Numbered from the stretch's first letter, positions 8,462 through 15,288 are shown. The stretch is 42,470 nucleotides of DNA from Candidatus Saccharibacteria bacterium UBA3723 (GCA_002371895.1 DFHM01000015.1:1-42470); one strand, 5' to 3'. Made by a program: numbers and translations. The notes: generated by a model from the letters alone, not told the origin.

Positions 8462-8857
8462 TTACAAAAATAGTAAAACAAATAACACGACGTTACGAAT
8501 CATATATTCGTCGTCTTTGCAGCTGAGCAGACAGAAGGTATTAGACTGCAGCATTATTATCGCTACGACTAGCGCCAAGAGACTAATAACAGCCCAAATA
8601 ATACCAATGCTCATAATCGTGCGCTGACTGCTTTTCATCGAATCCATATTATTGTAATAATCTTTAATTCCAAAAATCACCGCAGCTATGCCGGCAACCA
8701 TAACCGGAATAGTAACTATTCCCAAAATAAACATCGTCGCAAGCGTAGCAAATGCAGCACCGCGTACAACTAACGAACCGCCAATCATCTGGCCAAAACA
8801 TTTACCAAAAGGTTTTGGTTCTACGACTTTTGCCGTCATATCAACATTCTCGCTCAT
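8462..8857 (-). CDS. Small multi-pass membrane protein
   Basis: The family is not recognised. The 131-aa product has a short polar N-terminus, then about four hydrophobic segments: one glycine-rich (about 25-43), one immediately after (46-64), one at about 80-100, and a very hydrophobic C-terminus. Two cysteines sit in a CLLSC pair before the last segment. The start at 8857 is chosen because TATAGT lies exactly 6 nt upstream on the minus strand, giving a leaderless mRNA. The gene has its own promoter, as does its upstream neighbour at 9217, so they are probably not one operon. It is convergent with the GtrA-pilin gene, seven bases away. Confidence 0.65.
   Translation of the reverse strand: MSENVDMTAKVVEPKPFGKCFGQMIGGSLVVRGAAFATLATMFILGIVTIPVMVAGIAAVIFGIKDYYNNMDSMKSSQRTIMSIGIIWAVISLLALVVAIIMLQSNTFCLLSCKDDEYMIRNVVLFVLLFL
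8489..8518 (+). terminator. Terminator hairpin inside the convergent gene
   Basis: GACG and ACGAAT (8489-8500, two-base bulge) pair with ATTCGTCGTC (8506-8515) around a 5-nt loop, followed by TTT. It lies 35 bases past the plus-strand stop, within the minus-strand coding end. Confidence 0.55.
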
Positions 8858-8863
8858 GCTTAA

Positions 8864-8869
8864 ACTATA
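8864..8869 (-). promoter_or_regulatory. -10 element of leaderless promoter (minus)
   Basis: On the minus strand this is TATAGT, exactly 6 nt before the ATG whose A is at 8857. Confidence 0.62.
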
Positions 8870-8893
8870 GCACCTTCTTTGTCTTCAAAAGAA

Positions 8894-9217
8894 TCAATGA
8901 ATCGCCGCAATCAAGATAATTACACAGATTACGAATATTTCTGCCGTAAATGCTGCACCGCAAACCACTCCGCCAATAAATCCCGAGGAATTCATTTGTT
9001 TACGTTTCCTGAACAAAAGAACCCAGAAAGCAATAATCGCAGCTATAAAAAATAATGAATACGGAATCGCCACCGCACGGTTAATTTTTGGATAGATATC
9101 AATCTGAAGAATTGTCAGCCCATAAGCAAGAGCAATCCCGAACGGTACCAAGAATGGCCAAATCGGCTGTTTAATTGGTTTTTGAGTTTCTTTTTTCTGT
9201 TTTTGCTTGGTGCTCAT
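8894..9217 (-). CDS. Small membrane protein, three segments
   Basis: The 107-aa protein is not recognised. It starts with a lysine/glutamine-rich cytoplasmic stretch (about 1-18), followed by three membrane segments (about 22-40, 50-68 and 82-105) separated by short loops; an RKRKQ stretch precedes the third. The start at 9217 is supported by TATTAT exactly 6 nt upstream on the minus strand. It is divergent from the trpS leader region, 38 bases apart. Nothing in the sequence shows a catalytic or binding role. Confidence 0.65.
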   Translation of the reverse strand: MSTKQKQKKETQKPIKQPIWPFLVPFGIALAYGLTILQIDIYPKINRAVAIPYSLFFIAAIIAFWVLLFRKRKQMNSSGFIGGVVCGAAFTAEIFVICVIILIAAIH

Positions 9218-9223
9218 GCTTAG

Positions 9224-9229
9224 ATAATA
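9224..9229 (-). promoter_or_regulatory. -10 element of leaderless promoter (minus)
   Basis: On the minus strand this is TATTAT, exactly 6 nt before the ATG whose A is at 9217. Confidence 0.66.
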
Positions 9230-9243
9230 TCATAACAATATGG

Positions 9244-9249
9244 TATAAT
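9244..9249 (+). promoter_or_regulatory. Extended -10 element of the trpS leader transcript
   Basis: TGG-TATAAT, exactly 6 nt before the ATG of the 12-codon leader ORF at 9256. The trpS ATG itself is 102 nt downstream of the hexamer, so trpS, unusually for this region, has a real 5' leader. Confidence 0.75.
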
Positions 9250-9255
9250 AACCAT

Positions 9256-9294
9256 ATGATTTATTTTTCCGCATTCATTCCTTATTGGCGTTAA
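9256..9294 (+). CDS. Putative trpS leader peptide (12 aa)
   Basis: The ORF reads MIYFSAFIPYWR then TAA. Its ATG is placed precisely at the leaderless position behind TATAAT, the same arrangement used by real genes around it. It lies wholly within the 5' leader of tryptophanyl-tRNA synthetase, and its penultimate sense codon is TGG (9286-9288). The codons before TGG contain TTCCTT (9278-9283), complementary to AAGGAA (9338-9343), the trpS ribosome-binding site. A ribosome stalled at TGG for lack of charged tRNA-Trp would cover this anti-Shine-Dalgarno and free trpS for translation. This control mechanism is my inference; a single Trp codon is weaker than the multiple codons of classic attenuators. 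Confidence 0.5.
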   Translation: MIYFSAFIPYWR

Positions 9295-9343
9295 GCCTGC
9301 TACGATATCTTTTTGCTGAAAAATAATAATCTTAAACAAGGAA
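9261..9343 (+). promoter_or_regulatory. Candidate tryptophan-responsive leader of trpS
   Basis: Two competing pairings are visible. A long-range stem joins TTATTTTTC (9261-9269) to GAAAAATAA (9318-9326), with GC-GC pairs continuing inward after one mismatch. Separately, TTCCTT (9278-9283) is complementary to AAGGAA (9338-9343), which contains the Shine-Dalgarno 8 nt before the trpS ATG. Both 5' arms lie inside the leader ORF, so translation of that ORF would disrupt them. Confidence 0.45.
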
Positions 9344-9350
9344 ACACTTA

Positions 9351-10376
9351 ATGCAAACAATTTTAACCGGCGTTCGCGCAAACGAGGAACCTACCTTAGG
9401 TAATTTTCTTGGCGCATATTTGCCAATGATCAACCTTGCACACGAACACGCCGAAGATAGCCAGGTAAATTTCTTCGTTCCAGACCTACATTCCTTCACT
9501 ACGCCAATTGACCACAAAAAGCTCTACGACCAGGTAATAAAAGGCGTAAAGTATTACATCGCCGCCGGCCTCGACGTAAATCATCCAAACGTTCACATTT
9601 ATCGCCAAAGCCATGTGCCAGCCCATGCCGAGCTTGCATGGATTTTGGACTGCTTTACACCATTTGGCGAAGCAAGCCGCATGACCCAGTTCAAGGAGAA
9701 GGGTAGCGAGCATCCAGACGCCGTAACCGTAGGCCTCTTTAACTATCCAGTTCTCATGGCTGCAGATATTCTTCTTTATGACGCAAAGTACATCCCACTT
9801 GGCGAGGATCAGTTCCAGCACCTAGAGCTTGCACGCAATATTGCAATTCGCATCAACAACAAGTTTGATGACGAAATCTTCACCGTTCCAGCCCCAGAGG
9901 CAGAGCAGGTAAAATTTATGCACCTAGAAAAAGGACTTCGCATCCGCAGTCTCGTTGACCCAACCAAGAAGATGAGCAAGTCCAGCGAGAACGAACGCAG
10001 CAAAATCAGCCTCAATGACGATCCAAAGCACGCCGCAAAGAAGATCATGTCCGCTACGACCGATTCCGAAGGCGTTATTCGTTTTGACATGATTAACCAA
10101 CCAGGTATTAGCAACTTGCTTCAGATTGAAAGCCTCCTAGCTCACCGTGAGCTTCAGGACGTTATTTCCGACTGGGCTGGTCAGACCAGCTATGGCGACC
10201 TCAAGCACAAAGTTGCCGATAGTGTAGAGCATTTCCTCGCAGACTTCCAAGAAAAGGTTGCAAACATCTCCGACGAAGACGTCGAGTCTATCCTTGCCGA
10301 TGGCGAAAAATATGCCAACGAAGTCGCAAACGCAAAACTCCACAAAGTTCAAAAATACGTAGGACTCCGCAAATAA
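9351..10376 (+). CDS. trpS: Tryptophanyl-tRNA synthetase
   Basis: TrpRS charges tRNA-Trp with tryptophan. The 341-aa length is normal for the bacterial enzyme. The class I signatures are present: the HIGH-equivalent in PTLGNFLGA (about residues 14-22) and KKMSKS (about 203-208). The central region with DCFTPFGEASRMTQFKEK and GLFNYPVLMAADILLYDA is characteristic of TrpRS. AAGGA at 9338-9342 stands 8 nt before the ATG, so this gene uses Shine-Dalgarno initiation, unlike the leaderless genes nearby. It is preceded by the leader ORF described separately and followed after one base by the HD-domain gene, which suggests cotranscription. Confidence 0.97.
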   Translation: MQTILTGVRANEEPTLGNFLGAYLPMINLAHEHAEDSQVNFFVPDLHSFTTPIDHKKLYDQVIKGVKYYIAAGLDVNHPNVHIYRQSHVPAHAELAWILDCFTPFGEASRMTQFKEKGSEHPDAVTVGLFNYPVLMAADILLYDAKYIPLGEDQFQHLELARNIAIRINNKFDDEIFTVPAPEAEQVKFMHLEKGLRIRSLVDPTKKMSKSSENERSKISLNDDPKHAAKKIMSATTDSEGVIRFDMINQPGISNLLQIESLLAHRELQDVISDWAGQTSYGDLKHKVADSVEHFLADFQEKVANISDEDVESILADGEKYANEVANAKLHKVQKYVGLRK

Positions 10377-10377
10377 G

Positions 10378-10893
10378 ATGACCGCACGCAAGCAACGCCG
10401 CGTCAAAGCAATTGCGGACGACGTAATTAAATATGGTGCCGACGTAATCGATTCGGAAGGGCACAAAAGCTGCGCTAAATATATTCAGCACGGTGACACT
10501 TCCGTACAGGATCACACCATCAGCGTTGCCTGCGTCTGTCTAAAAATCACCAAGATACTACACCTAAAAAAGTTTGACCGCTACGACCTGGTGCGTGGCG
10601 CATTGCTTCACGATTACTTCCTCTACGATTGGCATATCTATGACCCAGAACGTGGCCACGGCCACGGCTTCAAGCACGCCAGCATCGCCGCAAAGAATGC
10701 TGCAGAAGATTTTTCCGTCACGCCACTTATGGCCGAAATGATCAAAAAACACATGTGGCCGCTCAATCTTGCCTTACCGCTCCATCGCGAAGCGTACATC
10801 CTTATCCTCGCAGACAAAGTTTGTAGCCTCCGCGAGACTTTTGGCAAACCGTATTATTATATGGTGCTCAACGAGATAAAAGGGAAGGCATAA
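10378..10893 (+). CDS. HD-domain phosphohydrolase family protein
   Basis: The 171-aa protein matches the compact HD superfamily of metal-dependent phosphohydrolases. Visible elements are an upstream His in VQDHTISV (about residue 45), the HD doublet in GALLHDYFLYDW (about 80), a later His cluster (GHGHGFKHA) and a C-terminal LADKVCSLRE where the Asp completes the metal site. Similar short proteins are annotated as HD family hydrolases in many bacteria, with substrates usually unknown. The ATG follows the trpS stop by a single base, so it is probably made from the trpS transcript. The specific substrate cannot be read from sequence. Confidence 0.82.
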   Translation: MTARKQRRVKAIADDVIKYGADVIDSEGHKSCAKYIQHGDTSVQDHTISVACVCLKITKILHLKKFDRYDLVRGALLHDYFLYDWHIYDPERGHGHGFKHASIAAKNAAEDFSVTPLMAEMIKKHMWPLNLALPLHREAYILILADKVCSLRETFGKPYYYMVLNEIKGKA

Positions 10894-10896
10894 AAC

Positions 10897-11682
10897 ATGA
10901 CATTCTGGGACATCCTGCTTTGGTTTTACATCTATAGCTTCGTCGGTTGGTTTTATGAAAGCATGCTTTATACCATCAACCAAAAGAAGTTCGTAAACCG
11001 CGGCTTCCTAAACGGCCCGTATTGCCCGATCTACGGTTCTGGCGCAATCCTATTCATCCTCGCAACCAACGGCATAGATAATATCTTTTTACGTTTCCTA
11101 GCTGGCGGCGCAATCGCCTGCGTTTTGGAATATATCACATCTTACGTCCTAGAAAAACTCTTCCATGCACGCTGGTGGGACTATACGCCGCGCAAGTTCA
11201 ACATTCGCGGCCGCATCTGCCTTGCCGGGTTCTTGGTATTTGGCGCCTTTGCTGTCCTTATGCCATGGGTACACCAGTTTATATCCGGCGTCACCTTCGC
11301 CATTCCAGAAATTTGGCGCGTTATTATTACAATCGCCATCACAGTTGGCTTCGTAATCGACCTGTACATTACTAATACCGGCCTCGTCCGCTTCAACAAA
11401 GTCCTCAAAGAATACCAGAAGGCTATCGATCGTCGCTATTTGCATGCACTAGAGTTTATCCGCCGCAGCCGTCGCACCTTTGAAATGCGCATCGAAGGCC
11501 GCCGCAAGCACTTCGAGAACGTTCTTAGCTTCCAGCAGCGCCGTACGATTGAATCGTTCCCACACTTTATTTCTACGCGCTACGAGGATGCTTTGGAGCG
11601 CCTCCGCGAGCTAAACGCCAACACACGCAAAGACAACAAGGCCCAGGCCAAGACTAAAGCCAAAACCAAAAAGAAAAAGTAA
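10897..11682 (+). CDS. PF06541-like membrane protein with basic C-terminal tail
   Basis: The first ~150 residues match the family named putative ABC-transporter type IV (PF06541, CmpB-like): FYIYSFVGWFYESM near the N-terminus, NRGFLNGPYCPIYGSGA, then LEYITSYVLEKLFHARWWDY. These proteins have about five membrane segments; despite the name, a transport function is not proven. The remaining ~100 residues are a charged helix rich in Arg and a lysine/alanine tail ending KKKKK-like, probably cytoplasmic. It lies 3 bases after the HD gene, with a purine-rich AGGGAAGG before the ATG, so it is likely the last gene of the trpS transcript. Confidence 0.78.
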   Translation: MTFWDILLWFYIYSFVGWFYESMLYTINQKKFVNRGFLNGPYCPIYGSGAILFILATNGIDNIFLRFLAGGAIACVLEYITSYVLEKLFHARWWDYTPRKFNIRGRICLAGFLVFGAFAVLMPWVHQFISGVTFAIPEIWRVIITIAITVGFVIDLYITNTGLVRFNKVLKEYQKAIDRRYLHALEFIRRSRRTFEMRIEGRRKHFENVLSFQQRRTIESFPHFISTRYEDALERLRELNANTRKDNKAQAKTKAKTKKKK

Positions 11683-11707
11683 ATTTCACATTTACAACAT
11701 AATCTGG

Positions 11708-11713
11708 TAAAAT
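11708..11713 (+). promoter_or_regulatory. Extended -10 element of leaderless promoter
   Basis: TGG-TAAAAT with the hexamer exactly 6 nt before the ATG at 11720. Confidence 0.7.
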
Positions 11714-11719
11714 AGCAAT

Positions 11720-12625
11720 ATGGCTAAAAAATTCAGCAAACCAGAATTATCACGCAAAATTAACGGAGATATTCCTTTTGATGACGCAAATTCCGTCGAA
11801 GAGCCAGAAACCACCCGTCTAGACGTGGTTGTATTGAACGATAATCCACGTTTTAGTCGTGCCACAATCCAGAAGTTCATTAAAGCCGGCTACGTCACCG
11901 TTGATGGCGTAGTTACGGACAAACCAAACACGCCAATCGAAGACGGCATGGAAGTTACCCTGACCGTCCCAGAGCAAGAGCAGGGCGAAAAGCCACCTGT
12001 CATCTACGAAGATGACAATGTAATCGTATTCAACAAGCCTCAGGGCATGCTTAGTATCTGCAAAGGCGATTTTAGCACCGAACCAGCCATCGAAAACTGG
12101 GGCGAGATCGTCCATCGCCTAGACCGCGATACTAGCGGCGTTATTATTGTGGCAAAGAATTTTGCTACCAAGAGCATGCTCCAAAAGCAGTTCCAGCAGC
12201 GCAAGACACACAAAACTTATTACGCCATCGTTTGCGGCGAACCAGCCCAGGCGCACGCCATTATTAATATTCCGCTCGCACGCAACCTCAAGAAACCAAC
12301 CACCTTCATGCCAGACAAAAACGGCCGCGAAGCTATCACGGAATACCAGACCATCGAGACTATCGAGAAAAACGGCAAAAAATACAGCCTCGTCGAGCTA
12401 AAACCACGCACCGGCCGCACGCATCAGCTTAGAATTCATATGAATTTCATCAAGTGTCCAATCTTAGGCGATCCGGTCTACAACCCAAATGGTCCAAAGG
12501 CCGACCGCATGTATCTCCATGCCGCTTCGCTCGAAATTACCATCCCAGGCAAACCTGGCGAAAACAACCAGCGCATGACTTTCAAGGCAGAACTCCCAGA
12601 AGAGTTCAGAGATGCGCTAAAATAG
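11720..12625 (+). CDS. RluA/RluD-family pseudouridine synthase
   Basis: The 301-aa enzyme converts specific uridines of rRNA (or tRNA) to pseudouridine. An S4-like RNA-binding domain (about residues 30-85, SRATIQKFIKAGYVTVDG) precedes the catalytic domain. The catalytic motif HRLDRDTSGVIIVAK (about 133-147) has the essential Asp in RLD. Motifs KTYYAIVCG and KPRTGRTHQLRIHM are also typical. The length agrees with RluD-type proteins. The ATG is the leaderless start behind TAAAAT. Whether the target is 23S rRNA, as for RluD, cannot be decided here, so no symbol is given. Confidence 0.93.
   Translation: MAKKFSKPELSRKINGDIPFDDANSVEEPETTRLDVVVLNDNPRFSRATIQKFIKAGYVTVDGVVTDKPNTPIEDGMEVTLTVPEQEQGEKPPVIYEDDNVIVFNKPQGMLSICKGDFSTEPAIENWGEIVHRLDRDTSGVIIVAKNFATKSMLQKQFQQRKTHKTYYAIVCGEPAQAHAIINIPLARNLKKPTTFMPDKNGREAITEYQTIETIEKNGKKYSLVELKPRTGRTHQLRIHMNFIKCPILGDPVYNPNGPKADRMYLHAASLEITIPGKPGENNQRMTFKAELPEEFRDALK
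12618..12623 (+). promoter_or_regulatory. -10 element of leaderless promoter, inside the previous gene
   Basis: TAAAAT exactly 6 nt before the ATG at 12630. It overlaps the last codons and the stop of the pseudouridine synthase gene, so the promoter is embedded in coding sequence. Confidence 0.65.
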
Positions 12626-12629
12626 AGTC

Positions 12630-13295
12630 ATGCAATTAAACTCCATCGATAATATCCCGCAGGTCGCCAGCAAGGCCGGCTTTGCAATTTTTGATATTCC
12701 AGATGGAGATTTCTCTGAGATTCTTCCAAAGTGCTACCATGCTAAACCAAACGAAAAAGGCATCTATGCAAAGGAAGACATCGACCAAATCGCAAAACTT
12801 ACGCAGAGCAAACAAGAATCGGACTTCGTAATCGTATTAGAAAACGCGGAGCTTATGAATACCGCTGCGGCAAATACCTTCCTCAAAACCCTCGAAGAAC
12901 CTGGCGAAAATATCCACTTTGTATTTCTCGTGCGAAATTCCAGTAACATTTTGCCAACCGTAAAATCCCGCGCACATAATTATTACATCAAAAGCACCGC
13001 AAAAATCAGCGATGCGCCGGATTTTGACGCAGACACCATTGCGCTCGCAAAGAAACTTATCGCTGCCACACCGCAACAACTGCCAAAAGTGGCCGCAGAT
13101 ATCACAAAAACCAAAGATGACTCGCGCGAGAAAGCCCAACGCGTCGTCGATGCCGCAATTCAGCTTATGTACAAATCCTACTTCGTCACTGGCAACGCAC
13201 AATTCCTAAATAAGCTAGACAAGCTACTAAAAACTCAAGAGGCACTCAGCGCCAACGGCCACATCAAACTACAGCTTGTAGCCAATATGTTATAA
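12630..13295 (+). CDS. DNA polymerase III delta'-like clamp-loader protein, no P-loop
   Basis: The 221-aa product resembles the AAA+ core of HolB/DnaX proteins: VIVLENAELMNTAAANTFLKTLEEP (about residues 69-93) is the Walker B/sensor 1 region with the usual D-x-x-E-x-M replaced by E-N-A-E-L-M, followed by FVFLVRNSSNILPTVKSRA, where the SR pair corresponds to the SRC motif of clamp-loader subunits. The N-terminus has no GxxxxGKT P-loop, so it should not bind ATP in the normal way; E. coli delta' is also non-hydrolytic. It is shorter than typical delta' (about 330 aa). A leaderless start is indicated by TAAAAT 6 nt upstream. A role as delta' in the replisome is likely but not proven. Confidence 0.8.
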   Translation: MQLNSIDNIPQVASKAGFAIFDIPDGDFSEILPKCYHAKPNEKGIYAKEDIDQIAKLTQSKQESDFVIVLENAELMNTAAANTFLKTLEEPGENIHFVFLVRNSSNILPTVKSRAHNYYIKSTAKISDAPDFDADTIALAKKLIAATPQQLPKVAADITKTKDDSREKAQRVVDAAIQLMYKSYFVTGNAQFLNKLDKLLKTQEALSANGHIKLQLVANML

Positions 13296-13296
13296 T
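13291..13296 (+). promoter_or_regulatory. Extended -10 element of leaderless promoter
   Basis: TGT-TATAAT with the hexamer exactly 6 nt before the ATG at 13303; it overlaps the stop of the preceding gene. Confidence 0.7.
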
Positions 13297-13302
13297 GTAT
13301 TT

Positions 13303-14217
13303 ATGCTTTCTGCAGTTCTCATTTTAGTATTGGTAATTTTTACTGTATTTTTCATTCCAAATTACCGCACCGAGCCAGAAGAAGATGATATCGACAACAT
13401 CAAGAAAGACCCACAGCTAAAGAAGCTCTGGAGTCTTGCTCAGTCTGCCATGCGCGAGCGTAAACCGCTCAAAGCAGAAAAGGCCCTCCTCACGATTCTG
13501 AAGTTCGACGAAAAGAACGCCGCTGCGTATAACCGCCTCGGTATTCTTTACGCAAAGGAAAAGCACTACAAAGAGGCCATCGAATGTTTCGAAATCGCCC
13601 AGTCGCTAGACAACAATGCATCTAGCCTCCACAACGTTGGTCTTATCTACTACGAAACAGGCAAATTCGAAAAAGCCGCCATGGCATTTAGCCAGGCCAT
13701 CGAGATTGAAGGCGATCAACCTGCGCGCTACATCGCCTACGCAAAAGCCCTCGAAAAGCTCGGCGAGCGCAACAAAGCCATCGACGCCCTGGAAACCGCA
13801 TACAGCCTTAGCCCAAGCACGGTTGTTTTGCGTCACTTGCTAGAACTCTACGAAAACAACGAAGACGTTGTAAATATCGAGATCACCAAGAAGCGTATCG
13901 AAGAAATCCAGGCCATGAAGCTTGCCAAGGAAGAGTCCGAAAAGGCCGCCAAAGCCAAGCGTACTCGCGCAATTCGTTTTGGCACCGGCACAAAGACCGA
14001 TCGCACCGCCGCTCGCGCTAATCGCGCCGCAGCCAAGACCGCCGCAAAGCAACAACGCGCCACCGAAAAGGCAGAGCGAGCATCCGCACGCGCAACCGCA
14101 AAAACCCAGCGCGCCGCAGCCAAAACTGCCGCAAAAACCGCTCGCAAAGCCCCAATTACATCCGGAAACGTGCCTGCACAGGCAAAGAAGATTGCCAAAA
14201 AACGCAAAATCATTTAA
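13303..14217 (+). CDS. Membrane-anchored TPR protein with polycationic tail
   Basis: The 304-aa protein has an N-terminal membrane anchor (about residues 1-20), three or four tetratricopeptide repeats (about 45-180; for example AAAYNRLGILYAKEKHYKEA and a following ASSLHNVGLIYYETGKFEKA unit) and a C-terminal 90 residues made largely of Ala, Arg, Lys and Thr in short repeats. TPRs are protein-binding scaffolds. The tail resembles histone H1-like basic sequences in composition and could bind nucleic acid or acidic lipid; that is inference from composition only. It has its own leaderless promoter and is followed immediately by tRNA-Thr. Confidence 0.78.
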   Translation: MLSAVLILVLVIFTVFFIPNYRTEPEEDDIDNIKKDPQLKKLWSLAQSAMRERKPLKAEKALLTILKFDEKNAAAYNRLGILYAKEKHYKEAIECFEIAQSLDNNASSLHNVGLIYYETGKFEKAAMAFSQAIEIEGDQPARYIAYAKALEKLGERNKAIDALETAYSLSPSTVVLRHLLELYENNEDVVNIEITKKRIEEIQAMKLAKEESEKAAKAKRTRAIRFGTGTKTDRTAARANRAAAKTAAKQQRATEKAERASARATAKTQRAAAKTAAKTARKAPITSGNVPAQAKKIAKKRKII

Positions 14218-14237
14218 AATATATCCATTGCAAAGAT

Positions 14238-14313
14238 GCCGCAATAGCTCAGTTGGTAGAGCAGCCGCCTTGTAAGCGGCAGGTCATCAGTTCAAGTCTG
14301 ATTTGCGGCTCCA
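14238..14313 (+). tRNA. tRNA-Thr (anticodon TGT)
   Basis: A 76-nt cloverleaf with acceptor GCCGCAA/TTGCGGC, discriminator T and encoded CCA. The anticodon stem GCCGC/GCGGC carries loop CTTGTAA, giving TGT, which reads ACA threonine codons. Confidence 0.95.
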
Positions 14314-14318
14314 TGAGT

Positions 14319-14475
14319 GTATAGCAAGTAAAAAATAGCTTGCTATTTTTTATTGCTATACCGAGTGGAGCAGGCAAAAGAGCGAAGCGACTTTTGCTAG
14401 GCTCCTTTTTCTGAGTGGAGTAGCAAATACCGAATGGTATTTGCTAAGCTCCATGAGCATATTTGCTAGCTCCAC
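14319..14475 (+). repeat. Cluster of tandem palindromic units after tRNA-Thr
   Basis: Three hairpins stand in a row. The first (14319-14361) is a 20-bp stem with one bulged base. The second (14367-14405) pairs GGAGC/GCTCC and GCAAAAG/CTTTTGC and is followed by TTTTT, so it can serve as a terminator. The third (14417-14452) pairs TAGCAAATACC with GGTATTTGCTA inside GGAG/CTCC. A degenerate half unit follows (14453-14475). The last two share the outer frame GAGTGGAG...GCTCC, pointing to a small duplicated repeat element. No coding sequence lies here. Confidence 0.75.
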
Positions 14476-14477
14476 GC

Positions 14478-14483
14478 TATAAT
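14478..14483 (+). promoter_or_regulatory. -10 element of leaderless promoter
   Basis: TATAAT exactly 6 nt before the ATG at 14490. Confidence 0.72.
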
Positions 14484-14489
14484 ATACTC

Positions 14490-15197
14490 ATGCAACAAAT
14501 AAACATTTTCGATTTCGACGGCACCCTTACTACTGACACTTGGCCAAAATGCGTCTCTTGGGTAGAATTATTCGGCTTCCAGGCAAACAAACGCAACGAA
14601 GAGCTCGAAGCCGCCATTGCAGAATATAAGCGCACGCACGACGGCGACGATTATTTCGGTTTCTTTGGCTTCTTTGATGATATTCTAAAATCCAACAATA
14701 AAGCCCTTACTATGGATGAGTTCATGCTCGGCAAGAAATATATCCAGTACAACCCGGGCCTAGAAAACTTCCTTAGATATTCCGAAGCGGACAACTATAT
14801 TATTTCTAGCGGCTATACAGACTTCTTGCAGAGGCTGAATATCGCACAAAACCTCCGCGGCATCTATGGCACCGGCGTAAAGAAAAATTCGGAAGGTCGC
14901 ATTACCGGCACAGACAAAATCATGACCGGCGTAAACAAAGTCAACGCCATCAATGACATCCTCGCCAAGCACGGCTTAGAGGATACCGAATGCGAAAATG
15001 TTTTCTATATCGGCGACGGCGATACCGACGTACCGGCTATGAAATATATCCACGAGCGCGGCGGATCTGCAGTATTTGTGTATCAACCAGGCGAAGATCC
15101 ATCGGAACACAGATTAGCCAACGAAGAGGCCATAGATTACCGCTGCGTCGCAGACTATACCGAGGGCAGCACACTCTGGCAAATCCTCAACCGCTAG
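14490..15197 (+). CDS. HAD-superfamily phosphatase (SerB/PSPase-like)
   Basis: The 235-aa protein has all HAD motifs: FDFDGTLT (about residues 7-14; first Asp nucleophile, second Asp acid/base), IISSGYTD with the motif II serine (about 106-113), a lysine region near 150, and YIGDGDTDVPAMKY (about 174-187) binding Mg2+. The layout matches subfamily IB enzymes such as phosphoserine phosphatase-like proteins. The physiological substrate is unknown. I chose ATG 14490 because TATAAT lies 6 nt upstream; an in-frame upstream start at 14463 would precede the promoter. It stands alone between the repeat cluster and a foreign-looking cassette. Confidence 0.87.
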   Translation: MQQINIFDFDGTLTTDTWPKCVSWVELFGFQANKRNEELEAAIAEYKRTHDGDDYFGFFGFFDDILKSNNKALTMDEFMLGKKYIQYNPGLENFLRYSEADNYIISSGYTDFLQRLNIAQNLRGIYGTGVKKNSEGRITGTDKIMTGVNKVNAINDILAKHGLEDTECENVFYIGDGDTDVPAMKYIHERGGSAVFVYQPGEDPSEHRLANEEAIDYRCVADYTEGSTLWQILNR

Positions 15198-15207
15198 CAC
15201 CCATATA

Positions 15208-15236
15208 TTGACAAATACCGCCAATAATGTTAAAAT
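15208..15236 (+). promoter_or_regulatory. Consensus sigma-70 promoter of solo cassette
   Basis: TTGACA (15208-15213), a 17-bp spacer, then TAAAAT (15231-15236). Unlike its neighbours it has a perfect -35 and drives a leader of about 45 nt. Confidence 0.82.
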
Positions 15237-15288
15237 ATTAAGCGTTCCGAACAAAGTTCTACCATCGACAGACAAAGGAGGAAGCAAC

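Noticed and set aside
9486..10515. Overlapping minus-strand open frames across trpS and the HD gene
   Set aside because: They are opposite strongly recognised genes and have no promoter or ribosome site.
13840..14244. Long minus-strand frames opposite the TPR gene tail
   Set aside because: They mirror the repetitive Ala/Arg/Lys codons and have Cys/Gly-rich or Ala/Arg-rich translations without any family signal.
15208..15288. Longer N-terminus for the cassette protein starting with TTG at 15208
   Set aside because: It would start on the -35 box; the Shine-Dalgarno at 15274-15281 fixes the ATG at 15289.
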